This document shows positions 8,124-15,976 of a stretch of DNA of 31,665 bases, in pieces; position 1 is the stretch's first letter; each line of letters opens with the position of its first letter. Both the position numbers and the translations under genes were made by a program. The notes beneath the pieces were generated by a model. That model did no database searches and was not told where the DNA came from. It saw only the letters and a list, made by a program, of their open reading frames with translations. The DNA is from Pseudomonadota bacterium (GTDB lineage: Bacteria > Desulfobacterota > Desulfobulbia > Desulfobulbales > Desulfocapsaceae), in the NCBI GenBank assembly GCA_023412495.1, contig JAEYNP010000093.1:1-31665 (forward strand), given 5' to 3'.

Positions 8124-8383
8124 ATTTTCGCTCCTTGCATTGTACTGATTCTCCTCTACCCTAACCATTACATCGAAATATTCAAGAAAGGGCGGTTTAG
8201 GCCCGCTGATCGGAACGGCGACGAGCTTCGTCAGGATTCCGGCTCCGCCGGGGATTCCGGTTCATTTTTCTTTTGCTAATGCAAAAAACTTTGTAGTATC
8301 CCTGTCGATTTTCGCACAACACAATGGGGAAACATTTCCTCATCCTTGTTTCCTCAATCTCTTTTTTCTTAAGCAACTCCATC

Positions 8384-8644
8384 ATGACCAAAGACGAAAT
8401 CGCAGAGAAAATTCTCACCATCCTCACCGAGGATTTCGAATTCGAGCGGCCGGGCCTTACCGACAACCTGCGGGACGTGCATGGGTTCGACAGTATCGAT
8501 GCCATTGAACTTCTGGGTAAAATCGAAAAATCCATCCTGGGCTTTTCGCTGACCCGCGAGGAGAAGGAAAAGGCCATGAGCATCCGGACCATCAACGATA
8601 TCGTGAGTTATATCGAAGAGATCAGACTCTCCCGCAGCAAGTGA
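8384..8644 (+). CDS. Acyl carrier protein 1
   Basis: An 86-residue ACP with the phosphopantetheine attachment Ser37 in GFDSIDAIEL and the expected four-helix, acidic composition. It would carry growing acyl chains for the ketosynthase encoded 12 bases downstream. The start at 8384 is picked over an in-frame ATG at 8324 because the extra residues would be a hydrophobic run atypical of ACPs. The ribosome site is poor. The upstream gap (8124-8383) has a small GC hairpin (CCGGC-TCC-GCCGG, 8239-8251), a GGATTCCGG direct repeat and a possible -10 (TAGTAT, 8294-8299), so a promoter there is plausible but unproven. Confidence 0.88.
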   Translation: MTKDEIAEKILTILTEDFEFERPGLTDNLRDVHGFDSIDAIELLGKIEKSILGFSLTREEKEKAMSIRTINDIVSYIEEIRLSRSK

Positions 8645-8656
8645 GCACCACCCGCC

Positions 8657-9901
8657 ATGAAACGTCGCGTCGTCATCACCGCCTGTTCCGCCATCACGCC
8701 CATCGGGTATGAAAAAAACGAGATCATCGACAGCCTCAAGGCAGGCAAATCCGGCGTTCGTCCCCTTCGCGACGACGGCCTTCTGACCAAGCACATCCAC
8801 TCCCGGGTGTTCGGCACCGTCGACTACCCGATCGAATATGCTTTTGCCCGCCAGTATCGCAAGACCATGGGGCCGGTGGCCTACTATGCCTGCCAGGTGG
8901 CAAAGGATGTGCTGGAACGATCCGGGCTCGCCAAGGATTTCATTTCCTCCGGCCGCCTCGGGGTGGCCTTCGGCTCGACCCATGGCAGCCCGACCGTCCA
9001 GCGGGAGATCTACCATACCTTCTTCAATGCCTTGGAAGAGAAGTTTTCCTCCATCGGCGCGGTGGATTACCTCCGCTCCATGGTCCACACCACCGCCGTG
9101 AACATCACCCGGATGTTCGGCATCACCGGACGGATCATCGCCTCGTCCACGGCCTGTACGACCTCCAGCCAGTCCATCGGCTACGGCTACGAGATGGTGA
9201 AATTCGGCATGCAGGACGCCATGCTCTGCGGCGGGGCTGACGAATACGACACTACCACGGTGGCGGTTTTCGACAACCTGCTGGCCTGTTCCGTTGGCTA
9301 TAACGACACTCCGCACCTCACGCCCCGGCCCTTCGACGCCGGCCGGGACGGCCTGGTTGTGGGGGAAGGCGGCGGCGCGGTCATGCTGGAGGAATACGAA
9401 TCGGCGAAACGCCGGGGAGCCGTCATCCTCGGCGAAATCCTTGGTTTTGCTTGCAACAACAACGGCGGCGACATGATCCTTCCCAATCTCGACGGGATCA
9501 CCGCGACCTTGAGGATCGCCCTCGCCGACGCCGGGCTCCAGCCTTCAGAGGTCGATTTCATCAGCGCCCACGCCACAGCCACCAAGATGGGCGATGTCAT
9601 CGAGGCCCAGGCCATCGGCGCCGTCTACGGCGATGGTCCGCACGTCACCGGCCTCAAGAGCTACATGGGCCACACCATGGGCACCTGCGGGGTAATCGAG
9701 ACGATCCTGACCCTCTACATGATGGAACAGGGCTTCATCGCCCCGACCTTGAATCTCGTCGATGTCGACGAGCGCTGCGGGATGCTGCGCCACACCCGCG
9801 AGCTGACCGAGAAGGAAGTCCGGATAGCCGCCATCCAGAATTTCGCCTTCGGCGGCGTGAACACCTGCCTGCTCATAAAAAACGGCAGGTTCGTGGACTG
9901 A
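8657..9901 (+). CDS. FabF-type ketosynthase 1
   Basis: A 414-residue beta-ketoacyl-ACP synthase with a complete triad: Cys167 in STACTTSS, His305 in SAHATATK, His339 in MGHTMG. The C-terminal GFGGxN-type ending (FAFGGVNTC) is also present. It should catalyse decarboxylative condensation of an acyl chain with malonyl-ACP. It sits between its own ACP and a lysophosphatidate-type acyltransferase with short gaps (12 and 5 bases), forming the first transcription unit of the cluster. It differs clearly in sequence from the two ketosynthases at 14700 and 15977, suggesting a separate role such as initiation or a different chain length. Confidence 0.93.
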   Translation: MKRRVVITACSAITPIGYEKNEIIDSLKAGKSGVRPLRDDGLLTKHIHSRVFGTVDYPIEYAFARQYRKTMGPVAYYACQVAKDVLERSGLAKDFISSGRLGVAFGSTHGSPTVQREIYHTFFNALEEKFSSIGAVDYLRSMVHTTAVNITRMFGITGRIIASSTACTTSSQSIGYGYEMVKFGMQDAMLCGGADEYDTTTVAVFDNLLACSVGYNDTPHLTPRPFDAGRDGLVVGEGGGAVMLEEYESAKRRGAVILGEILGFACNNNGGDMILPNLDGITATLRIALADAGLQPSEVDFISAHATATKMGDVIEAQAIGAVYGDGPHVTGLKSYMGHTMGTCGVIETILTLYMMEQGFIAPTLNLVDVDERCGMLRHTRELTEKEVRIAAIQNFAFGGVNTCLLIKNGRFVD

Positions 9902-9906
9902 TCTAA

Positions 9907-10692
9907 ATGTCTTCCTCAGAACAGTCGCAAAGCCTGCCCCGGCCGGCAAGGCTGCACGACCGGCTGCTCGACGCGGGCGCGACGCTCATCTGCTGGGCCT
10001 GGTTTCTTTTCGGCTTCATCATCTTTTTTTCCTGGCGCTACCTGATCTGCGCCCTCTTCCGAAAGAACCCGGAACTTCACTTCCAGGGGATGAACTGCCA
10101 GTTCTACCGGATCTTCTTCCGCATCGTCAGACTCACCGCCCCCCGACAGAAAATCGAGATCGACGAGCGGGTTGCGGCCATCAGGTCTTCGGTCATCGTC
10201 TGCAACCACCTCTCCTATCTCGACCCGCTGCTCCTGATCGCCCTCTTTCCCCGGCACAAGACCATCGTCAAGACCCGGTTCTTCTCCACACCGATCTTCG
10301 GCTGGATGATCACCAAGTCGGGTTACCTTCCCGCCACCAGCGAGGGGCGTTTCTCGGGGATGATGCTCGACCGGATGAACACCATGGAAGACTATCTCAA
10401 TTCAGGCGGCAACCTCTTCATTTTTCCCGAAGGAACGAGAAGCCGCGACGGCAGGCTCGGCAATCTCAACACCGGGGCCCTCAAGATCGCCCGAATGTGC
10501 AAGTCCCCGATCTATGTCCTGCAGCTCAAGAATACCGACAAGCTCTTCACCCCGGGCAGATTCTGGTTCAACACCCGGGTGCCCAACACCATCAGCGTGA
10601 AGATCATCGAGCGCATCGAACCGGACTACCGGCGCCAGTCTCCCGCCATCGCCGATCTGCTGCTTCAGGTGAGACAGGCTTATCTCGATTGA
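9907..10692 (+). CDS. PlsC-type lysophospholipid acyltransferase
   Basis: A 261-residue acyltransferase with a membrane segment at about 25-50, the catalytic NHLSYLD (His101, Asp106) and the phosphate-binding FPEGTRSR (173-180). In this family the acyl group from ACP or CoA is transferred to a glycerol-phosphate lipid. In aryl-polyene-type clusters such enzymes are thought to attach the product to a lipid, and the same role is plausible here. It follows the ketosynthase by 5 bases and is the last gene of the first unit; the next gene runs in the opposite direction. Confidence 0.88.
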   Translation: MSSSEQSQSLPRPARLHDRLLDAGATLICWAWFLFGFIIFFSWRYLICALFRKNPELHFQGMNCQFYRIFFRIVRLTAPRQKIEIDERVAAIRSSVIVCNHLSYLDPLLLIALFPRHKTIVKTRFFSTPIFGWMITKSGYLPATSEGRFSGMMLDRMNTMEDYLNSGGNLFIFPEGTRSRDGRLGNLNTGALKIARMCKSPIYVLQLKNTDKLFTPGRFWFNTRVPNTISVKIIERIEPDYRRQSPAIADLLLQVRQAYLD

Positions 10693-10775
10693 TACCCGGC
10701 TCCCTTACCTCGATTTCGACAGCGATCCCGCTTTCACTGACTATCCAAGATCCTCAAAGGGTTCGTATCCGATAC

Positions 10776-11486
10776 TCATTTATCGAATGAACCAGATTCT
10801 CTGGTTCCGGTTTCCACGTGCCCGTACACCGCAAACTGCAGCGGCGAGGCCGTGGCGACCTGAAGGGAGCGGGAGAGCCCTGCCCGCTCCAGCTGGACGG
10901 ATATCTCCGCCGGAGTGTACGCCGCGCGGAGCGAGAGGAGCATATCCTGGCGAAGCTTTAGAGGTGCGCCGGGGACATAGGTGTCGATCACCAGTTCGGC
11001 CGCCTCCTCGTCCGCCGGACGCACAAGATCCATGACCAGAACCGCCGCCCCCGGCAGTCCATACCGGCGGATCGCCTGCCACAGGTCCATCGGCTCAGCC
11101 AGATGATGCAGGAAACTGTTGGAGACGACGGCCTCGTAGCGGCTGCGTGGCAACACCAGATCATCCGGCAGGATTCCGTGAATCAGCCGGATACGCTTTT
11201 CCAGTCCTTCCTTCCGGACGGCTTCCACGCCGGCACTCAGCATGGCGGGCGAGCCATCCACTCCGTGAATCTCCCACTTCGGCAGGAGCCCGGCAAGGCG
11301 GAGAGGAATGACGGCCGGACCGCAACCCAGGTCGAGAATGGCCCCCTTCTCTGCCAGCCGCGGGAAGAATTTGCGGAAGCGCTGGATAAAGATCCAGTAA
11401 CCCTTATCCAGATGAGGGCCGGTGTAGGCCTCGACCTGGCGGGGGTCGTCCATGAGTTCCTCCGGTTCCGGAATTCGCTCCATCAT
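10776..11486 (-). CDS. Class I SAM-dependent methyltransferase
   Basis: A 236-residue methyltransferase with the SAM-binding motif I at 50-60 (ILDLGCGPA), an acidic motif II (HGVDGSPAML) and a later SNSFLHHL motif typical of small-molecule O- or C-methyltransferases. It is encoded against the cluster direction, convergent with the acyltransferase, and could methylate the cluster product or be unrelated. It has a start at 11486; a ribosome site upstream (GGGAGTCAGGAAG) is plausible. GC content and codon choice look like those of its neighbours. Confidence 0.85.
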   Translation of the reverse strand: MMERIPEPEELMDDPRQVEAYTGPHLDKGYWIFIQRFRKFFPRLAEKGAILDLGCGPAVIPLRLAGLLPKWEIHGVDGSPAMLSAGVEAVRKEGLEKRIRLIHGILPDDLVLPRSRYEAVVSNSFLHHLAEPMDLWQAIRRYGLPGAAVLVMDLVRPADEEAAELVIDTYVPGAPLKLRQDMLLSLRAAYTPAEISVQLERAGLSRSLQVATASPLQFAVYGHVETGTRESGSFDK

Positions 11487-12012
11487 TTTTCTTCCTGACT
11501 CCCCACGCGGGGTATGAGTAGCTTGGCTGGTTTTTTACAGTATCAACAAGAAATAATCTGTAAGAAGGTATTAAGATCTTCGAATCAGAGCTTCCGTCTC
11601 AGTTCGTATATCCCTCTTCCTTACACGAGACTCTCAAGTCGGACCTGGCCTCATTCTCGCCAGGTTTACCAACAACAGCTGGAAAGACAAGATTTCTTTC
11701 GAAATCCGGGATCTGTGGCAGCAGGCTGGGCAATTGGAATATACTTTTGAGAAAGGCCGGAAAGGGTGATAGAATTATCAGAACTATCGGCAAAAAATGA
11801 TCGCATGTCAACACATTGCGTGACCATACGGCAGTTTCCCCGGAAAAGATACTTTCTGTGACGGCTTACCTGTTGTATATTTGCAGCCCGAATGGTATAC
11901 GTTTGCACCCAAGATTGCGTGATCCCTCTGCCAACCCAAGGAGAACTCGCCTGATTTTTTTGTTTGCTGTGCCATGATACTTTAGGGTATTTATTTGCTC
12001 TGTGCATTAAGA
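11487..12012. other. Gene-free interval, candidate promoter region of the second operon
   Basis: About 520 bases, visibly more AT-rich than the flanking genes, with no convincing protein on either strand; short frames here lack family motifs. It contains an imperfect dyad GATAG-N11-CTATC (11768-11788) that also holds GATA-N4-TATC. A possible promoter lies near 11960-11993 (TTGTTT/TTTGCT, then TATTTA). It is the only sizeable break before eleven tightly spaced plus-strand genes, so the transcription start of the long operon is expected here. This is inference from position. Confidence 0.35.
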
Positions 12013-12345
12013 ATGGAAGTAATGAAGATTACCGCATCCGTAACAGCTGACAGCAACTCTTCCTGGTTCTCCGGCCATTTCCCGAACAATCCGATCCTGC
12101 CTGGAATTGCCCAGTTAAAAATGGTTGCCGATCTTATCAAGAAACCCGAACGGGGCAACTTGTCCTTGACGGGCCTGAGCCGGGTGAAATTCAGAAAACT
12201 CGTCAAACCCGGCGACCGGCTCGACATCGAGGTCGAATGCTGTGCCGGTGAAGACCACTTTATGTTCAAGATTACCAGCGGGAACGATGATGTCTGTTCC
12301 GGCAAGATGCTTTTTACCCACAACGAAAGACAGCAGAATCCATGA
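12013..12345 (+). CDS. Hotdog-fold ApeI/FabZ-like dehydratase homologue
   Basis: A 110-residue single hotdog protein with the diagnostic GHFPNNPILPG (His22 in GHF). In FabZ the catalytic glutamate sits about ten residues beyond the PG; here the corresponding position appears to be Lys in AQLKMVAD. It resembles the dehydratases of aryl-polyene clusters (ApeI-like) more than housekeeping FabZ, an impression from the short length and this segment. Expected role: removal of water from 3-hydroxyacyl-ACP to leave a double bond. The stop overlaps the next ACP start by four bases (ATGA). Starts at 12013 or 12022 are both possible; neither has a strong ribosome site. Confidence 0.78.
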   Translation: MEVMKITASVTADSNSSWFSGHFPNNPILPGIAQLKMVADLIKKPERGNLSLTGLSRVKFRKLVKPGDRLDIEVECCAGEDHFMFKITSGNDDVCSGKMLFTHNERQQNP

Positions 12346-12608
12346 GTAACGATATCAACCAGACCATCACTCGGATCTCAGAAATCATCATCAACGAACT
12401 GAAGCTTGAAGATGTGACCCCCGAAACCTTCAATCCGGACCTCGACCTGGTCGACGAGGTTGGAGTCGACTCCATGGACCTGGCCACCGTGGCCCTGGTG
12501 CTGCGGGACGAGTACGGCATCCGTATCGACGAAGACGATTATCCCAAGCTGACCACGGTCCGCATCATCGCCCAGTACATCCTCGACAAACTGAACAGCC
12601 AGGAATAG
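12342..12608 (+). CDS. Acyl carrier protein 2
   Basis: An 88-residue ACP with Ser44 in GVDSMDLATV as the phosphopantetheine site. It begins within the stop of the dehydratase gene (ATGA overlap) and ends directly before the first radical SAM gene, so a physical or kinetic link between this carrier and both enzymes is likely. A tight overlap of this kind suggests equal expression. It is distinct in sequence from ACP 1 and ACP 3. Confidence 0.9.
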   Translation: MSNDINQTITRISEIIINELKLEDVTPETFNPDLDLVDEVGVDSMDLATVALVLRDEYGIRIDEDDYPKLTTVRIIAQYILDKLNSQE

Positions 12609-13697
12609 ATGTCCGCCCCACAGCCATATAAAGCTGAGTCGAGCAGCTTGCCTGCTCAGTACAAGTTCTCGGATATCATCGCCGACCCGCGGATCAGGGA
12701 GCGCTGGGAAAAGGTTCGCCGCTGGTTCTTCCTGCGCGAATCGACCTACGACATGAGCAATCGCTGCAATATCCGCTGCGAGGGCTGTTATTACTTCAAC
12801 GGCGAGAAGCAGTTCGCGGCGGAACAGGGCGACGAAGAGGCCTGGCGGGCGCTCATGCGGGGCGAGAAGCAACGCGGCATAACCTTCGCCGTCCTGGCCG
12901 GGGCCGAACCGTCATTGGTGCCAAACCTGTGCAGGATCTGCCACGAGATCGTTCCCCACGGGGCCATCGCCACCAACGGGCTCAAGACCATCCCGCGGGA
13001 CATCGACTACCGGATCCACATTTCGGTCTGGGGCAACGATACGACCAGCCGCAAGATCCGCAAGGCGGGGGACATGCTGATCCGGCAGATGGCCAACTAC
13101 CAGGACGACCCCCGGGCGGTATTCGTCTACACCTTCACCCCCGAAAATATCGACGAGGCGCGGGAGGTGACCGAGATCCTCGCCGCGGGCGGGCAGCAGA
13201 TCACCTTCAACATGTTTTCCGCTCCGGTGGGCTACAGCGGCCATTTGAAGCATTCGCCCGAGTCGCTCGCGAAAACCCGGGCGATGATGGCCGAGCTCCT
13301 GGTCGAGTATCCCGCGACCGTGCTCTTTTCCCACTACAACATCGTCGCCCACACGGACCGGCTGGCCCTGCACGATCTCTTCTCCTGCTCCTATCCGCGG
13401 ATGAACCCCTCGACCGATATCGGCCTCGGCCGATCGTTCCGGCAGTACCGGACGGATCTGCAGTGGGACCGGGAGGCCGCCTGCTGCGTGCCGGACACCG
13501 ACTGCGGCGACTGCCGCCATTACGCCGCGGGCAGCGCCGTGGTCACCGCCCGGATGTACCGCCATGCGACGGATCCGGTCACCTTTTCCGCCTGGCTCGA
13601 CTACGTGGACACCTATCTTGCCGTCTGGGTCCGGGGCTACGAAAAGGGCTCCAACCTCTGCCATACCTTTGTCAGTCCGCCACCAACCAATGCGTAG
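12609..13697 (+). CDS. Radical SAM enzyme A with C-terminal cysteine cluster
   Basis: A 362-residue radical SAM protein. The SAM-cluster motif CNIRCEGC gives Cys53, Cys57 and Cys60. The usual GGEP motif is altered to AGAEP (97-101). A second set of cysteines, Cys260, Cys292, Cys293, Cys299 and Cys302, near the C-terminus suggests an auxiliary Fe-S cluster of SPASM/twitch type, but the spacing is not a textbook match. It would use a 5'-deoxyadenosyl radical to abstract hydrogen from a substrate, probably an acyl-ACP given the adjacent ACP gene. It starts immediately after the ACP stop and is a paralogue of the next gene. Confidence 0.88.
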   Translation: MSAPQPYKAESSSLPAQYKFSDIIADPRIRERWEKVRRWFFLRESTYDMSNRCNIRCEGCYYFNGEKQFAAEQGDEEAWRALMRGEKQRGITFAVLAGAEPSLVPNLCRICHEIVPHGAIATNGLKTIPRDIDYRIHISVWGNDTTSRKIRKAGDMLIRQMANYQDDPRAVFVYTFTPENIDEAREVTEILAAGGQQITFNMFSAPVGYSGHLKHSPESLAKTRAMMAELLVEYPATVLFSHYNIVAHTDRLALHDLFSCSYPRMNPSTDIGLGRSFRQYRTDLQWDREAACCVPDTDCGDCRHYAAGSAVVTARMYRHATDPVTFSAWLDYVDTYLAVWVRGYEKGSNLCHTFVSPPPTNA

Positions 13698-13700
13698 AAT

Positions 13701-14699
13701 ATGATAACCGTCAGTTCCCTTCTCGATGAACGCTGGTACGAGCGTTACAAGACCATCAGCAAGCTCAATATCCGCAGCTCCATCTATGACGTGACCAACC
13801 GCTGCAACCTGCGGTGCAAGGGCTGTTTCTTCTTCTCCTCCGGCGAGCACAAGGTGGCGGACGAGGAGACCGACATCGACAAATGGCATGCCTTCATCGA
13901 CCGCGAAAAGCAACGCGGGGTGAACCTGGCGATCCTCATCGGCGGCGAACCGACCCTCTGTCTTGACCGAGTCGAGGCCTTCTACCGGAAATTGCCAACC
14001 TTCTGCGCCACCAACGGCCTGATCAAGGTGCCCCGGGACCGCTTCCCGGATCTGATGGTCGGGATCTCCATGTGGGGCGATGCCGAGGACGAGAAGATCC
14101 TGCGGGGCAAGGACACCTTCGCCATCTCGAGCGCCAATTACGCCGGCGACCCCAACGCCTATTACCTCTACACCATCACCCCCAAGCAGCTGGGCAAGAC
14201 CGAGAGCAACATCAGGAAAATCCGCGACGTGGGCCTGAAAGTCCACATGCAGCTGCTCTCCAACGACGAGGGCGTCGACGGCTTCTCCTGGAAACCCGAA
14301 GAGCTGGTGGCGGTGCGCGAGGAGATGGATGCCATGCTCGATGCCTATCCGGATACGGTCATCTCCTCCAAGTACTACCACGAGATCATCACCACCGGCA
14401 AAATGATGGGCCGGTCCTTCGGCTGGATGGAATGCCCCTCGGTCACCGAACCCATCGACAACCGCAACCCCAAGCCCAAGCGGCTGATCGGCTTCATCCG
14501 CTGGTCCTCGCAGCTTGCCGCCATGCACCGCTGCTGCACCTCGGAGACCCGCGACTGCTCCACCTGCAAGGACGGCGCCGCCCACATGAGCTGGGTCATG
14601 GTCAACAAACGGGCGCACATCAAGACCGCCAGGGACCTCCAGAACTGGATCGAGGTCTACGAGATGTTCGCCAAGCTGTACCGCTTCATCCCCTGGTGA
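13701..14699 (+). CDS. Radical SAM enzyme B, paralogue of A
   Basis: A 332-residue radical SAM protein with CNLRCKGC (Cys35, Cys39, Cys42) and a standard LIGGEPTL motif. The same late cysteine pattern as enzyme A is seen at Cys245, Cys278, Cys279, Cys286 and Cys289. The two share the opening YDxxNRCNxRCxGC(Y/F)(Y/F) and the helix-rich middle (EKQRG, CATNGL or IATNGL, ISxWG). Paired radical SAM enzymes next to FabF-type ketosynthases are the theme of the proposed ladderane loci of anammox bacteria, but sequence alone does not show what they do here. The gap to enzyme A is three bases, and the next start directly follows the stop. Confidence 0.88.
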   Translation: MITVSSLLDERWYERYKTISKLNIRSSIYDVTNRCNLRCKGCFFFSSGEHKVADEETDIDKWHAFIDREKQRGVNLAILIGGEPTLCLDRVEAFYRKLPTFCATNGLIKVPRDRFPDLMVGISMWGDAEDEKILRGKDTFAISSANYAGDPNAYYLYTITPKQLGKTESNIRKIRDVGLKVHMQLLSNDEGVDGFSWKPEELVAVREEMDAMLDAYPDTVISSKYYHEIITTGKMMGRSFGWMECPSVTEPIDNRNPKPKRLIGFIRWSSQLAAMHRCCTSETRDCSTCKDGAAHMSWVMVNKRAHIKTARDLQNWIEVYEMFAKLYRFIPW

Positions 14700-15965
14700 G
14701 TGAGTAAAAAAGAAATGGGCCCGAAGGATGCGGTTATTGTCGGCTACGACGCTATTTCCCCTTTGGGGCTGGAGCTCGAGGACCAGTGGCGGAAGGCCCT
14801 GGACGGCAAAAGCGGCGTAGGTCCTCTCACCCGCTTTTCCCTGCCGCCGAACTTTCCCGTGCGGGTCGCCGCTCAGGTCCCCGACATCGACCACTTGAAT
14901 TACCCCTTCCTCTCGGCCCGCCATCAGGCGGCCTGGACTTCGCCCCTTTTCAAATACTCGCTGCTTTCGGTGGCCCGGGCCCTTTCGCGCAGCCGGATTG
15001 AACTTTCCTCCGATATCGCCGCCCGCACCGCGGTCACCTACAGTTCGGCGATCGGCGGGCTGGATGCGGTGCTGGCCGCCGACCGGAGGCTATCGGCCGA
15101 GAACAAACTGCCCCATCCCTACACCAACCCCAATTCCTGCATCAATATGGTCGGAGGCAAGATCGCCATCGAAACCGGGGCGAAGGGGCCGATCGTTGCC
15201 ACCATCACCGCCTGCGCCACGGGCCTCACCTCGATGCTGGTCGCCTCGATGTTCTTCACCCAGGGACGGGCCGACGTAGCCATCTGCGGGGCGGTCGACT
15301 TCGCCCTGGTCGAGCCGATCGTCGCCGGCTTCCACACCATGAACGGAGTCTATCACCCGAAGGACGGCAAGGACGTGGACCCAGCCGAAAAGGCCAGCCG
15401 GCCGTTTTCGGCGGACCGCCGGGGTTTCGTCATCGCCGAGGGGGCGGGCGCCGTGATCCTTGCTACCCGCGAATTCGCCGTGGCCCACGGTCTCCGTTAT
15501 AGTGCGGAACTGGCCGGCTGGGGCATGACGTCGGACGCCCACCACTTCGTCGCCCCCCATTTCGAGACCGTCAAGAAATGCATGGCGGATGCCCTGGCCG
15601 ACGCCGGACTGCAGCCGCAGGATATCTCCGCGGTCAACGCCCATGCCGCCTCGACCAAGGTCGGCGACAAGATCGAATACGATGCGCTCCGGGCTATCTT
15701 CGGCGGGAAGATCCCGCCGGTCTCGGCCAACAAGTCGCTCTTCGGCCACGCCATGGGGGCGTCGAGCGTGCTGGAAACCATCTTCGCCCTCAAGGGCATG
15801 GAGGAGAGTGGCCTGCCGCCCACCATCAACTACCGGCCCGATCCGGAGATCGAGATCGACTGCGTGGCCGAGGGGAGTCGTCCGCTCGCCCAGGAATTCG
15901 TGCTCAAGAACTCCTTCGGCTTCGGCGGCTGCAACGCCTGCGCCGTCCTGAAAAAATCAGCATAA
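14700..15965 (+). CDS. FabF-type ketosynthase 2
   Basis: A 421-residue ketosynthase with Cys172 in ITACATGLTS, His315 in NAHAASTK and His350 in LFGHAMGA, so all three catalytic residues are present. It ends in the usual FGFGGCNAC. The start shown is GTG at 14700, directly after the previous stop; an ATG at 14715 is an alternative that removes five residues. It is encoded next to a second complete ketosynthase. In type II polyene systems one of an adjacent pair is often a chain-length factor lacking the cysteine; that is not the case here. Confidence 0.92.
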   Translation: MSKKEMGPKDAVIVGYDAISPLGLELEDQWRKALDGKSGVGPLTRFSLPPNFPVRVAAQVPDIDHLNYPFLSARHQAAWTSPLFKYSLLSVARALSRSRIELSSDIAARTAVTYSSAIGGLDAVLAADRRLSAENKLPHPYTNPNSCINMVGGKIAIETGAKGPIVATITACATGLTSMLVASMFFTQGRADVAICGAVDFALVEPIVAGFHTMNGVYHPKDGKDVDPAEKASRPFSADRRGFVIAEGAGAVILATREFAVAHGLRYSAELAGWGMTSDAHHFVAPHFETVKKCMADALADAGLQPQDISAVNAHAASTKVGDKIEYDALRAIFGGKIPPVSANKSLFGHAMGASSVLETIFALKGMEESGLPPTINYRPDPEIEIDCVAEGSRPLAQEFVLKNSFGFGGCNACAVLKKSA

Positions 15966-15976
15966 TTGAAGGAAGT

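Noticed and set aside
11514..11750. Short plus-strand frame in the gap before the long operon
   Set aside because: No ribosome site, no hydrophobic or domain pattern, and AT-rich context where open frames arise by chance less meaningfully.
12912..14924. Long 670-residue open frame on the minus strand over the radical SAM genes
   Set aside because: It is opposite to two clear enzymes, low in complexity (Gly, Asp, Val and His rich), has no family motif and follows the GC-rich third-position pattern of the real genes.
15578..15976. N-terminal extension of ketosynthase 3
   Set aside because: The extension overlaps ketosynthase 2 in another frame and is arginine-rich; the proper start with a ribosome site is at 15977.
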